Positions 31,001 to 39,831 are shown, counted from the first letter of the stretch. The stretch: DNA of 64,000 bases from CAWHOW01 sp963831005 (GCA_963831005.1 CAWHOW010000015.1:186001-250000); one strand, 5' to 3'. A program made the numbers and translations. Notes: generated by a model not told the origin, from the sequence alone.

Positions 31001-32290
31001 TCCGGCACCAATCATGATAATACTTATAGTAATAATAGTGATTATAACTATAATATTGCTTCTGCCCAATGGCTTGATCCGCAAAAATATTATCAGAAGA
31101 TAGTTAACGGCACTTGGGCACCATATGCACTCTGTGCTACGAATAGCACCGCGTATGATCCATCTACATCTACTATGGTAGTAGGTTATGGGGTTGCAAA
31201 TCCTTTACAAAGCTCAGCTGAATTTCAAATGAACAAATTATCAAATATTGCCAGTGTTGATATTGTGTTTACACCCGATCAAAGCAAATGGTCAAGATGC
31301 CCTGTTTTAGAAACTTGCGAATCCAATAATTCTACACTTGACGAGGGAAATACTAAAAAATTTAACTTAAGAGCTCATCCATCTATAGCCTTAGATCAAG
31401 TTACGTATGCTAATGGTACAGGTTCAAGCACTAATATTAATGATGCAAATTATATTGCTGATTCCAGTATGGGGTGGTTTCCTGGGTATGCAATAAATGT
31501 TGAAACCGGTGAGAGATTAAATATGATGTTTGGGGAAAATTCGGCATTAGGAAGCGAAAACGGCAGGGATATGAAATTTAATCCGACATCCAATTTATTA
31601 ACTGAACTTGGTTCAATCCTTTGGGGCGGGGAACATTTTGTTTATATTGTTGGGCATAATGGAGGTGATACCAGTAGTTGCCCAAAATATGATGCGGGAA
31701 AATGGCTTTATCGCCACTTATATAAGGGGACTGGAGTAAATAGGAGAAATGCGTTTAAAGACGTTATGTATGCAGGAATTCCAATTTCAGTTGCAAACCA
31801 GGAATGGTTATCCACGGAAGTTAAAATTAGAATCAGAGTATCCAAACCATATGCAAAGAATTATTCTACATATGGATCTTCCGCTCCAAAAAATAATAAT
31901 TACCCAATGTATCAATTTTCAACCTATGATATTGCTACCGGAACAAATAAAATTCAGGCTGCTAAAAACGCTTTGGATTTAATTAATATTGTTCCTAATC
32001 CTTATTATGGTTTTTCACAATATGAAACAAATCAGATTGACAATAGAGTAAGAATTACTAATTTGCCTGTTCAGTGCACAATATCTATTTATACTGTTAA
32101 TGGAATTTTGGTAAGACAATATTCGCGAGATAATACAAGTACAACAGATCTTGACTGGGATCTAAAAAATACTGCCGGCGTTCCAATTGCCGGAGGACTA
32201 TATCTTATTTATGTTAATGCACCAGGAATTGGCGAAAAGGTAATTAAATGGTTTGGAACATTACGTCCGATAGATCTTAACTCATTCTAA
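28016..32290 (+). CDS. 1424-residue secreted protein with variant C-terminal sorting-like domain
   Basis: Signal peptide ('FLVAFSLLLINVVFADK'), then a long region without a domain I can name. It is rich in Gly/Asn/Asp, contains calcium-site-like acidic stretches ('DYNGTDVDGSGQPQAYG', 'MDPDGIDNPKYDKNGIQ') and many aromatic residues. The last 90 residues look like a Por-tail/FlgD-type beta-sandwich ('NIVPNPYYGFSQYE', 'ISIYTVNGILVRQY', 'DLKNTAGVPIAGGLYLIYV') but extend to an unusual end, 'KVIKWFGTLRPIDLNSF', instead of the short basic tail. It lies 99 bases after the TonB receptor and 41 before the PorV-like gene, so the three form an operon. I infer a cell-surface protein exported with the help of the barrel. 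Function unknown. Confidence 0.8.
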   Translation: MKNSIRPIFLVAFSLLLINVVFADKYHNKTGSRQGQSETRVGAAAEPCSPATGHTDLDLNNVRARINTGGDMWWDMINLAKYEIPKGSGKTSMFAGSLWIGGVDINGQLKLAAVEYRESGNDYWPGPLTTDGYASVDAPTCEQYDHHFLITRAEVDQFIAWWNCKSCYPDYQIPSDILNWPAHGDITKNQSYYLAPFYDNGGTGTYDPTLGDYPYYDVNNSLCPYNPSNLGKPPQPTMEGNGIQVDQCIKGDQTLWWVFNDKGNIHTESKGAPIGLEIRAQAFAFSTNDEINNMTFYSYEIINRSTYTLTETYMSQWCDPDLGFGNDDYVGCDIPRGMGYDYNGTDVDGSGQPQAYGANPPAIGMDFFQGPYMDPDGIDNPKYDKNGIQMCDASINGVNFGDGIVDNERFGMRRFIYFSNADMGGPEAESDPVIAIDYYNYLRGIWKDGTQMMWGGNAHTGGPGVCGPESDFMFPGNTDPCEWSTAGQPPNCTPDWTEKNVGNQPGDRRFLQSAGPFTLQPGAVNYITVGVPWARATTGSAWASVGLLDAADDKCQRLFDNCFKVVDGPDAPDLAIQELNNELIFYISNKTTSNNYKEKYQEIDPSIVTPDSLVIKGTDSTYKSRKLRFDSIYKFEGYQIYQLVNASVSVSNLQDPTQARLVAQCDIVDYDKLGNPVGNLINYSYDESVGATVPIQEVVGSNTGIIHSFVITSDQFATGVQTLVNHKQYYYMALAYAYNNYLTYSVDPNNQSTGIPGISALQGQMKPYLAGRKNIQVYTGIPHNPAPEANGTVQNSQYGFGPKITRIEGQGNGGNILDLTPESEAQILRDDSMLTPEYQNAAGPIKVKVIDPLNVIGTTYTLCFNNLSTYKIHQVSHTADINAGGDTASLQVSNWMLIDNVSGDTIHSDTSTLYDNEQLFLDIDRGISIEIYQTWNLGIRQVGALGSGLTPPAIYTILAPSNGFLESSISYADSSKRWLGGIPDVDGGGYWNWIRSGTNHDNTYSNNSDYNYNIASAQWLDPQKYYQKIVNGTWAPYALCATNSTAYDPSTSTMVVGYGVANPLQSSAEFQMNKLSNIASVDIVFTPDQSKWSRCPVLETCESNNSTLDEGNTKKFNLRAHPSIALDQVTYANGTGSSTNINDANYIADSSMGWFPGYAINVETGERLNMMFGENSALGSENGRDMKFNPTSNLLTELGSILWGGEHFVYIVGHNGGDTSSCPKYDAGKWLYRHLYKGTGVNRRNAFKDVMYAGIPISVANQEWLSTEVKIRIRVSKPYAKNYSTYGSSAPKNNNYPMYQFSTYDIATGTNKIQAAKNALDLINIVPNPYYGFSQYETNQIDNRVRITNLPVQCTISIYTVNGILVRQYSRDNTSTTDLDWDLKNTAGVPIAGGLYLIYVNAPGIGEKVIKWFGTLRPIDLNSF

Positions 32291-32331
32291 TATCAAATTA
32301 TTTATAGTTTAACTGAATAACAATTATTTAT

Positions 32332-33387
32332 ATGAAAAAAGCTTATAAGATTTCAATACTTGCAATTTTTGCATTATTCATTTTTACTCATATTAATGCG
32401 GGAAATGCTGATAGATCTGGTCAGGCTGGAGCGGGCGAACTTTTGATTGACCCATGGGCTCGTAGTTCCGGTTGGGGTGGCGCAAATTCCTCAACTGATC
32501 GTGGGCTTGAGTCCATTTATTTAAATGTTGCAGGTACGGCTTTTGTCAATAAAACAGAATTAATATTTTCCAGAACTAGCTGGTTGATGGGTTCGGGTGT
32601 TAATATCAATAATTTCGGGCTTTCTCAAAAAGTAAGTAAAACAGGAGTGCTTAGCTTTGCTGTAATGACTATGTCTTTTGGGGAAATTCCAATTACTACT
32701 GTTGCTCTCCCCGAAGGTGGAGTTGGTACCTTTTCACCCAACCTGATGAATATTTCAATTTCTTATGCTAAAGCATTTTCAAATAGTATTTATGGTGGTG
32801 TTAGCTTTAAAATAATTTCAGAATCGATCTCTGATATTTCTGCAGAAGGGGTGGCGATTGATGCAGGTATTCAATATGTAACCGGTAAAACAGATAACAT
32901 TCATTTCGGTATTGCCCTTAAGAATGTTGGACCTACAATGAGATTTTCTGGCGATGGCTTATCTTTTAGAACAAATGTAACAACCCTCGGCAATACTAAT
33001 CTTTTTACTGTGGAACAACGTTCAGCTGATTTCGAACTTCCTTCATTGCTTAATATTGGAGCTGCGTATGATTTTATTATTAATAAGAGTAATAAAATAA
33101 CTCTTGCCGGTAATTTTACTTCAAATTCATTTACTAACGACCAATATATTATTGGGCTTGAATATAGTTTGAAAACTTACTTGATGTTAAGGGGCGGCTA
33201 TGTTTATGAAAATGGCATAACTAAAGCCTCCACCAGAACAACGGCTTATACTGGTCCGTGTGCAGGGTTTTCTGTTGATATTCCATTAAATAAAGACAAG
33301 AAATCTTCATTTGGCATTGACTATTCTTACAGGGCTACTGATCCTTTCCAGGGAACACAAAGCATAGGCATCAGTATCAATTTATAA
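32332..33387 (+). CDS. PorV/PorQ-family outer-membrane beta-barrel protein
   Basis: 351 residues with a signal peptide ('IFALFIFTHINAG') and the family's N-terminal pattern ('GAGELLIDPWARSSGWGGAN', 'ESIYLNVAG'), followed by amphipathic strands to the terminal 'GTQSIGISINL'. PorV shuttles T9SS cargo to the attachment complex and PorQ contributes to cargo release or anchoring; other members of the family work with dedicated partners. Its place next to a giant secreted protein suggests a dedicated role for that protein rather than being the global PorV. A terminator follows. Confidence 0.85.
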   Translation: MKKAYKISILAIFALFIFTHINAGNADRSGQAGAGELLIDPWARSSGWGGANSSTDRGLESIYLNVAGTAFVNKTELIFSRTSWLMGSGVNINNFGLSQKVSKTGVLSFAVMTMSFGEIPITTVALPEGGVGTFSPNLMNISISYAKAFSNSIYGGVSFKIISESISDISAEGVAIDAGIQYVTGKTDNIHFGIALKNVGPTMRFSGDGLSFRTNVTTLGNTNLFTVEQRSADFELPSLLNIGAAYDFIINKSNKITLAGNFTSNSFTNDQYIIGLEYSLKTYLMLRGGYVYENGITKASTRTTAYTGPCAGFSVDIPLNKDKKSSFGIDYSYRATDPFQGTQSIGISINL

Positions 33388-33417
33388 GTAATAAAATAAT
33401 TAATTTTTTCCCTTTCT

Positions 33418-33446
33418 TAAAGAGTCCCGATTTTTCGGGATTCTTT
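33418..33446 (+). terminator. Intrinsic terminator after the PorV-like gene
   Basis: An inverted repeat AAAGAGTCCCGA / TCGGGATTCTTT with a short T-rich loop lies 31 bases after the stop codon, ending the receptor operon before greA. Confidence 0.7.
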
Positions 33447-33488
33447 ATGTTATATAAAGGGGCATCAGTTTTTTTAACACACTAGGAT

Positions 33489-33959
33489 ATGGAAACAAAA
33501 TTTTATACTAAAGAGGGCCTTGATAAACTTAAAGATGAGTTGAACAGGCTAAAAAGCATTGAACGGCCTTTAATTTCGCAACAAATTGCCGAGGCACGCG
33601 ATAAAGGCGATTTGTCGGAAAATGCTGAATATGATGCTGCAAAAAACGCCCAGGGAATGCTTGAGCTTAAAATATCGAAACTTGAAGAACTTATTAGCAA
33701 TTCGAAACTTATTGATGAATCGAAGCTGGATAATTCAAAAGTATTTATTCTTTCCAAAGTAAAGATCAAGAACCTGAAGAATAAAGCCATTATGACCTAT
33801 ATGCTTGTTCCCGAAAGTGAAGCCGATCTGAAAACCGGTAAAATATCTATCTCCTCACCTATTGCACAAGGGTTGCTTGGCAGAAAAGTTGGCGACCATG
33901 TTGAAATTAAAGTTCCTGCCGGAACCATCACCGTTGAAATCATTGAAATTAAAAGGTAG
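33489..33959 (+). CDS. greA: Transcription elongation factor GreA
   Basis: 156 residues, normal length. An N-terminal antiparallel coiled coil has the acidic tip motif 'GDLSENAEYDAAK' (the D and E residues position Mg2+ in the RNA polymerase secondary channel). The C-terminal FKBP-like domain has 'SPIAQGLLGRKVGDHVEIKVPAG'. It stimulates transcript cleavage in backtracked RNA polymerase. It is followed after 9 bases by the HIT gene, a pairing common in Bacteroidota. Confidence 0.96.
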   Translation: METKFYTKEGLDKLKDELNRLKSIERPLISQQIAEARDKGDLSENAEYDAAKNAQGMLELKISKLEELISNSKLIDESKLDNSKVFILSKVKIKNLKNKAIMTYMLVPESEADLKTGKISISSPIAQGLLGRKVGDHVEIKVPAGTITVEIIEIKR

Positions 33960-33968
33960 TATTTTATT

Positions 33969-34361
33969 ATGGCATCAATATTCATCAAAATAGTGAATGG
34001 AGAAATTCCTTCATATAAAATTGCCGAAACCGAGAACTGCTTCGCTTTTCTGGATATTAATCCCCTTGCAAAAGGCCACACGCTTGTTATCCCAAAACAG
34101 GAAACCGATAACCTTTTCGATCTGGATGACAAGCTTTATAGTGAACTTTGTCTCTTTGCGAAAAAAATTGCCAAAGCTATCGAAAAAACCATCCCCTGCG
34201 CTAAAGTGGGTGTGGCTGTAATTGGACTCGAGGTTAGGCACGCCCATATTCACCTTATTCCTATTAATGGCATACACGATATTGATTTCAGCAGGCCTAA
34301 ATTAAAGCTTTCTGCCGAAGAACTCACCAGAATTGCCGCTGATATTGCTGCTAATTTATAG
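33969..34361 (+). CDS. HIT-family nucleotide-binding hydrolase
   Basis: 130 residues. 'FIKIVNGEIPSYKI' opens the fold and 'RHAHIHLIPI' is the histidine-triad active site (H-x-H-x-H), whose middle His attacks the alpha-phosphate of nucleoside phosphoramidate or dinucleotide substrates. Hint-like proteins are cytoplasmic; the physiological substrate is not known. Probably co-transcribed with greA. Confidence 0.95.
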   Translation: MASIFIKIVNGEIPSYKIAETENCFAFLDINPLAKGHTLVIPKQETDNLFDLDDKLYSELCLFAKKIAKAIEKTIPCAKVGVAVIGLEVRHAHIHLIPINGIHDIDFSRPKLKLSAEELTRIAADIAANL

Positions 34362-34398
34362 CAATTATCACCTTAAAGCTTAAATAACAATATTTTCA

Positions 34399-34671
34399 AC
34401 TGTTAAGATGTATATCCGAAGTACAAATTTGTAGTTCGCCACTAAGAATTCTCTCTTCGCCACTAAGAATTCGTACTTCCGAACTAAGAATTCTCTCTTC
34501 GCTACTAAGAATTCGTACTTCCGAACTAAGAATTCTCTCTTCGTTACTAAGAATTCTCTCTTCACTACTAAGAATTCGTACTTCCGAACTAAGAATTCTC
34601 TCTTCACTACTAAGAATTCTCTCTTCGTTACTAAGAATTCGTACTTCTGAAGTTCAATTATAGGCTGCTTC
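34399..34671. repeat. 21-bp-period tandem array III (10 strong units plus degenerate flanks)
   Basis: Between the convergent HIT and M23 genes. Ten units of 21 bases (34441-34650) each begin ACTAAGAATTC, followed by one of two 10-base endings: type A starting TCTCTTCG/TCTCTTCA or type B GTACTTCCGA. The order is A B A B A A B A A B. Two degenerate units in the same register precede (34399, 34420) and one follows (34651). The minus-strand frame gives a heptad 'REFLVRKYEFLVAK' with a start and stop (34380-34676), but an open frame is expected from any stop-free 21-mer. I call a repeat, with a small protein as a minor alternative. Confidence 0.9.
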
Positions 34672-34688
34672 TCCAACCGGCCAGCTAA

Positions 34689-35963
34689 TTATTTATTCGG
34701 AATAAGCCAGTCGAGGGGGTTGGTTAAGGTTTTGCCATACCATACTTCAAAATGGAGTTCGGTTTTCGATTCGCCGGTATCGGTGGCAACAATTCCAATA
34801 TCCTGCTTGGTTTTAACAGCCTCTCCAGTTTTTACATAGACTGATGAAAGGTTGGAATAAACCGTCAGGTATTCGCCATGGCGCACAATAACAGCCTGGT
34901 TGGCGCCGGGAACGGAAATAACCCCTGTAACCTTGCCATCGAACACAGCGCGGGCTTTGGCTCCCTGGTCGGTTGAAATGTCGATACCATTATTTTTAAC
35001 GCTGATATTGCCAAAAACAGGATGTGGGTGAACGCCAAAAGTGCTGATAACTATACCCTTTTCGGCAGGCCAGGGCAGCTTACCTTTGTTCGAATTAAAA
35101 CTATTGGAAAGTGTAATCTCGGCATCGGAAAGCCCCAATTCCTTAGAGGTTGTGGAAACCACTACATTGGTGTTATTGGCCGGAGCAACGGGAGTTACCC
35201 TGCTTTTTTCGGTAGCTTTATTTATTTCTTCGGTAATAACCGCTTCTATCGACTGCTGCAGCTTTTTAGCTTCTCTTTCTTTTTCCCTGATTGATTTTCC
35301 AAGATCTTTTTCTTTTTGCATCAGCAGCTTCACCGATTTGTTCTTTTCGTCCTTTTCCTGCGCCAGCAACGTTTTCTGGTCTTCATGACTTTTCAGAAGT
35401 GAAGATTTTTCGGTGCGAATATTTCTGAGCAGCATAATTTTATCGGTAAGCGAAACTGCCGTTTTCATAATCAGGTCAGCTTGTTTATGGCGATAGCGGG
35501 CATACAACTGCAAATACTTCAGCCTTAGAAAAGCCTGGTTAATATCGGCCGAGGCGAACAGGAACATAAGGCGGTTAAAGGCGTTGCGGTTTTTGTAAGC
35601 GAAAATTATCATTTTGGCATACTCCTGTTTAAGCTGCTTTAACCGGTCGGTAAGCTTAACCACTTCACTGAAATTGCTGGAAAGGTTATCATCAATATCC
35701 AGTATCTCCGAATTGATATTGCCTATAAGTTCTTCGCGCTGGTTTATTTTGCTGTTAAGAATAAGTATCTGGTTAAGCGAAATAAGTTTATTCTTCTTGG
35801 TATCGGCTAACAGTTTATTGGAATAAGCAATGTCGTTCTCAATTTGTTGTTTGTCTTCCTGCAGCTTCTCTTTTGTTTTCTGGGCAAAGGATTGCGGACC
35901 GGCCAGAAAAAGTAATACGATAAATAAAAAAGAAAACTGAATGCGATAGGTTCCTATTGGCAT
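34689..35963 (-). CDS. Murein hydrolase activator/M23-family peptidase (EnvC-like)
   Basis: 424 residues from the ATG at 35963; longer starts would read through a REP-like palindrome and lack a signal sequence at the N-terminus. Signal peptide ('FSFLFIVLLFLAGPQSFAQ'), a long coiled coil (residues about 25-250) and a C-terminal LytM/peptidase M23 domain ('WPAEKGIVISTFGVHPHPVFGN', 'GIDISTDQGAKARAVFDGKV', 'AVIVRHGEYLTVYSNLSSV', 'ELHFEVWY'). The usual metal ligands H-x-x-x-D and H-x-H are partly replaced (N in 'NNGIDIS', 'VRHGEYLTVYSNL'). This points to a degenerate LytM domain that activates amidases, as in EnvC, rather than an active endopeptidase. A TAACTTTG box on the minus strand (36120-36127) may be its own promoter. 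Confidence 0.88.
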   Translation of the reverse strand: MPIGTYRIQFSFLFIVLLFLAGPQSFAQKTKEKLQEDKQQIENDIAYSNKLLADTKKNKLISLNQILILNSKINQREELIGNINSEILDIDDNLSSNFSEVVKLTDRLKQLKQEYAKMIIFAYKNRNAFNRLMFLFASADINQAFLRLKYLQLYARYRHKQADLIMKTAVSLTDKIMLLRNIRTEKSSLLKSHEDQKTLLAQEKDEKNKSVKLLMQKEKDLGKSIREKEREAKKLQQSIEAVITEEINKATEKSRVTPVAPANNTNVVVSTTSKELGLSDAEITLSNSFNSNKGKLPWPAEKGIVISTFGVHPHPVFGNISVKNNGIDISTDQGAKARAVFDGKVTGVISVPGANQAVIVRHGEYLTVYSNLSSVYVKTGEAVKTKQDIGIVATDTGESKTELHFEVWYGKTLTNPLDWLIPNK

Positions 35964-35981
35964 TTCTAAAAACTCTTTGAA

Positions 35982-36053
35982 CGTCATTGCGAGCGAAGCG
36001 AAGCAATCTGTCCACCAATAAGATTGCTTCGGTCGTTCCGCCCTCGCAATGAC
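35982..36053. repeat. REP-like palindrome, copy 1
   Basis: Nested inverted repeats: CGTCATTGCGAG (35982) pairs with CTCGCAATGACG (to 36053), and the inner AAGCAATCT pairs with AGATTGCTT. The same core words recur at 41833-41900 in the reverse nesting order. It lies in the leader of the M23 gene and would fold strongly in RNA. Confidence 0.85.
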
Positions 36054-36130
36054 GGATTGTATAGTTTTAATATTTGTCTTAATATCAATAAACCCGTTTT
36101 TCATTAACAGAATAAAACGCAAAGTTACTT

Positions 36131-36952
36131 TTAATTCTTTTTATATTTGCTGCTAACATTAAATGGAAACTCAAGCGTTCCCGATTCGCTTACCCTTGAA
36201 TTTTCAACAGATATATCCATCTTTTTCTTGTCGTCGGTAATACTAATGTCAATTTTTCTCGGGAATAAAGTACTGTCCTCTTTTTGGAAATCGGAATAAC
36301 TGGCTTCCAGTTTACGGTTCTCCTTTAGTTCCTTAATTCTGATCTTAGTGATCTTAAATGTGGTTGGGTCGAGCCAGATATCCTGCATCAATACGCGAAG
36401 GCTGTCGTCCTTGCTCTTAAGCAGCTTTTTAAGTTTTCCCCTGCCCACCGTGCTTAACAAATATTGATCACCATCCACTGATGCCTTAAATACATCGTTC
36501 CTGTAAGTTGAAAAATCAATTCCCATAAGTATGGATTGAAGCATATCAAAGTCCAGGTCGGTTTTAAGCATGCCGTTAATTAGTTTGAAATCGCTTGCAA
36601 AATAAGTAGTTTCAATCCTGTTCAGCAGTTTAATTGAATCGGTTGTTATCAATATGCGCAACGCTTCAATGCCAAGCGCCGGCGAAATGGAAAGCCAGAT
36701 TGCGCTGTCCTTTCTAATCCTTATGTTCCCTCCAAAAGAATTTTCTTGCCTGTCAATCGTTGCCGTTACCGAAAACTTTATGTTAAGCTTATTGAATTTG
36801 AATTCGTTCTTCTTAAGCTGTTGAATAAGATAATCGGCGCCTTTTACTTTTATAGGTTCTTTAATGATTTTTTTCTGCGGATTGCACGCAAGAAAAAACA
36901 CCAGCATTAGCCCCGTCAGTAAAATAATATTGCCGGTTATTCGCTTACTCAT
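36131..36952 (-). CDS. DUF4292-family lipoprotein
   Basis: 273 residues with a lipobox ('LVFFLAC', Cys near residue 23) and the DUF4292 pattern: 'FKFNKLNIKFSVTATIDRQENSFGGNIRIRKDSAIWLSISP' as separate strands, then 'YFASDFKLINGML' and 'KISITDDKKKMDISVENSRV'-like LolA/LolB-type strands near the end. The fold resembles LolAB carriers, so a role in lipoprotein or outer-membrane assembly is often supposed but not shown. It overlaps the upstream TPR gene end by 8 bases, so the two are coupled. The gene order TPR-DUF4292-M23 is conserved in Bacteroidota. Confidence 0.85.
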   Translation of the reverse strand: MSKRITGNIILLTGLMLVFFLACNPQKKIIKEPIKVKGADYLIQQLKKNEFKFNKLNIKFSVTATIDRQENSFGGNIRIRKDSAIWLSISPALGIEALRILITTDSIKLLNRIETTYFASDFKLINGMLKTDLDFDMLQSILMGIDFSTYRNDVFKASVDGDQYLLSTVGRGKLKKLLKSKDDSLRVLMQDIWLDPTTFKITKIRIKELKENRKLEASYSDFQKEDSTLFPRKIDISITDDKKKMDISVENSRVSESGTLEFPFNVSSKYKKN

Positions 36953-38664
36953 ATAACTTTTTATCGTTTATTTTTTTGTCGAGCAAAGGAGAACCAGTTC
37001 CTTTTTGTTTAGCCTTGATCCAGTATTCCATGGCTCTATCGGGCTGGTTTAATTTATATAGAATGTCGCCATAATGCTCCATGATAACAGCGCTCGCATC
37101 ACCTTTATTTTCTAAAGCTTTGCTTAACCATTTTTCGGCATCAGAGTATTTGGCTTGCTTGTAAAGAACCCAACCGTAAGTATCAAGAAATGAAGCATTA
37201 TCTGGATTAGCTTCTGCTGCCTTTTCGGCCATATCGGCGGCTTTGTCAAGGTCGCCCCCGTGAACGGAGAATATAATAGCTATAGTTATTTAAAACATAA
37301 TAATCAAGGGGGTCAATTACCAATGCCTTGTCGTAATTGGTGAAGGCATCGGTATAATTATTTTTTGCTGCTTCAACATCACCTAAGTAAGTATAAAACT
37401 GCTTTAAAAGGTCGTTGTTATCAACAACCATGATCAGGCCTTTATTCAGCGAAGTAAGTGCTTCATCATACTTCTTTAGGAAATATTCCGCTTCACCATA
37501 AAACAAATACAAACGTGGTTGCTCTGGGAAAAGCTCAAGGGCATGTTTACAATCGCTTTCAATAGCTTTATAATCGTATTGTTCCGATTCGATTATCAGT
37601 ATCTGTTCCCAAATTTCAAACTTGGAACTATCGAGCGACATCACTTTTTCAAACTGTTCTTTTGCTTCTTTAAGTTTGTTATCCCTGTATAAAAAATCGC
37701 CATAAATGGAATATGCCTTAGCTTCCGTTGGATGCGTTTTTAGCAGAATATCAATCAATTCGTATGCCTGCTCTTTAAGCTGATCAGATTTTTCGGTAAC
37801 GGTATAATAAGACAGTAATATTTTAACCTTAGTATCAATATCAACACCCTGGCTTGCAAATGCAAGTTTCAATTCTTCATATGATTTATCCTTCTCCCCC
37901 TTTTCCCTGTAATAATCAGCCAGCGAAAGATGCACATTGCCATTGTTCGGATCTATTGAAAGTATCTTCTGATAAATTTCCAATGCTTTATCTTCCATTT
38001 TGCTTTTCAGGTACAAGTCAGCAAGGATATTGTAATAATCCGTTTCAGTTGGAAAAGCATTAATAAGTTTTTGGATTTCCTCAATGGCTTTATCAGGCTT
38101 ATTCTGTGCAAGATAAATACGCTCCTTCTGCAAAGAGATATCTTCATTAACGCCTGTTTTTTCCTCTATCATATTATAAACATCAATAGCATCGGAATAT
38201 TTGTTTAAATAAATATATCCTGCAGCCCAATCGAAGAAATATTCAATATTTTCAGGATGCGCTTTTGCCAAATTCTGGTAAACATCAATAGCATCTTTAT
38301 ATCTGAGTTGGGTTATAAGCAAATTTGCATATAGCAATTGGAACCATTGATTTCCCGGTTCAAGTTTTGTTGCTTTTTCTATAAGTGGCAACCCATCTTT
38401 ATAATTTTTCTGTTGATAATAAATCCCTGCAAGTTCATAAAGAGGAGCTGGATTTGAAGGGTCGGTCTTGATACATGACTTAAAAGTAACAATGGCATTA
38501 TCATAATCGCCAAGAATCTTTTCTTTGCAACCATCAATAAAATCAGAAGTGTTATCAAGTTTAATTTCATCAGTAAGAACAGTCTGATGACCGTGCTTGA
38601 ATATCCCGCAAGATATTATGAATAACGAAAGCGAGAATATAAGTATAACTTTAATTTTATTCAT
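36945..38664 (-). CDS. TPR lipoprotein, split by a +1 frameshift near the 3' end
   Basis: The long part (37246-38664) has a lipoprotein signal ('ILIFSLSLFIISCG') and about 10 TPR units ('AEYFLKKYDEALTSLNKGL'), stopping at 'LRSRGRP'. The missing last two TPRs are encoded in the next frame ('MAEKAAEANPDNASFLDTYG') to 36945. Removing one G from the run of five (plus-strand C run at 37255-37259) joins them as 'LRSRGGDLDKAADMAEKA', giving 572 residues with the 'NNYSYYL...G..L..A' motif normal for this family. The protein is a periplasmic scaffold in a conserved envelope gene cluster. Frameshift real or artefact: undecided. Confidence 0.85.
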
Positions 38665-38673
38665 CTAATCGGT

Positions 38674-39675
38674 TTAACTTAACACGGTATAATCGCCAAT
38701 ACTAACTTCCTTCTTGCTGCCAAAATATTCCACATAATTCCCAATCATTGAATTATCAAGGTTAACACAGGATATCTTAGTGTTTGATTGTACGATGCTG
38801 TTGGTAATAACGGAAAAATCGATTGTAGTGTTTTCTCCTATTGAAACATGAGGGCCAATAATAGAGTTTGTGATCTTCGCGTTCTCACCAATAAAACAGG
38901 GCTGAATGATAATGGAATTTTCAACAATTACAGTTTTTGAAATACTTTTATCTCCCTTGCTAAATTCAAGTATGCGCTGGTTTGTATGAACCGTTGCATC
39001 TTTATTGCCACAATCAAGCCATTCAACCACTTTGCCAGTATAAAATGATATTCCCTTTTGTTTCATGTTTTCAAGGGCATCAGTAAGCTGGAATTCGCCA
39101 CCCTTCTGAAGGTTGTTATCAACCAGGTATTGCAATTCTTTTTTAAGATTCGCCCCGTCTTTGAAATAATAGATACCAATAATTGCAAGGTCAGAAATAA
39201 ACTTCTTCGGCTTTTCAATAAAATCCGTAATAATATCATTCTTATCAACCTTAACTACTCCAAACGATTCAGGATCCTTAACATTATGAACCCATATAAT
39301 ACCATCGCGTGATTCATCAAGAATAAAATCGGCTTTAAATAATGTATCGGCAAATGCAACTATGATCTTACCGTCCAGTGATTTCTCAGCACACAATATC
39401 GCATGAGCTGTGCCTAGCGGTGTATCCTGATAATAAATTCTCCCTACTGCGCCTACATTCGCTGCAATATTTAATAACATATCTTCTGCTTCCTTGCCGA
39501 AATCGCCTATTACAAAAGAAATCTCGTCAATCTTTTCCTTGCTCACTTTTGCAATATCTTCAACAAGCCGCTGTACGATAGGTTTTCCTGCAATGCGTAT
39601 TAATGGCTTTGGAATAGTTAATGTATGAGGTCTCATACGCTTGCCCATTCCTGCCATCGGGATTATTATTTTCAT
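38674..39675 (-). CDS. Sugar-phosphate nucleotidyltransferase with C-terminal left-handed beta-helix
   Basis: 333 residues. 'MKIIIPMAGMGKRMRPHT...PKPLI' is the nucleotide-binding G-x-G-x-R-x-x-P-x-T/K-P-K signature (loop at residues 8-25). 'GTAHAILCAE' and 'FADTLF' follow, the latter holding the metal-binding Asp. The C-terminal half has hexapeptide repeats ('SIIGPHVSIGENTTIDFSVI'). It transfers NMP to a sugar-1-phosphate (glucose-, mannose- or similar) to make an activated sugar for surface polysaccharide. The exact sugar cannot be told. It follows in the same direction as dut and the flippase and immediately precedes the TPR gene (9 bases). Confidence 0.88.
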   Translation of the reverse strand: MKIIIPMAGMGKRMRPHTLTIPKPLIRIAGKPIVQRLVEDIAKVSKEKIDEISFVIGDFGKEAEDMLLNIAANVGAVGRIYYQDTPLGTAHAILCAEKSLDGKIIVAFADTLFKADFILDESRDGIIWVHNVKDPESFGVVKVDKNDIITDFIEKPKKFISDLAIIGIYYFKDGANLKKELQYLVDNNLQKGGEFQLTDALENMKQKGISFYTGKVVEWLDCGNKDATVHTNQRILEFSKGDKSISKTVIVENSIIIQPCFIGENAKITNSIIGPHVSIGENTTIDFSVITNSIVQSNTKISCVNLDNSMIGNYVEYFGSKKEVSIGDYTVLS

Positions 39676-39831
39676 TGCTTTATTTTTTACAAGTATTATT
39701 TCTAATATTTTATAGCAAATTGCAAACAGTAAATAGAAAAGAGAAAATATTTTTTCATTTCTGCAATTTTCTATCTTCTATTATCAATTTTCCATAATTG
39801 TGATCACTTCTGATAAAACTATAATTTAATA

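Noticed and set aside
34380..34676. 98-residue minus-strand protein with 'REFLV' heptads
   Set aside because: A start and stop exist, but the body is the 21-base array. Not excluded as a micro-protein, but not supportable as a gene from sequence alone.
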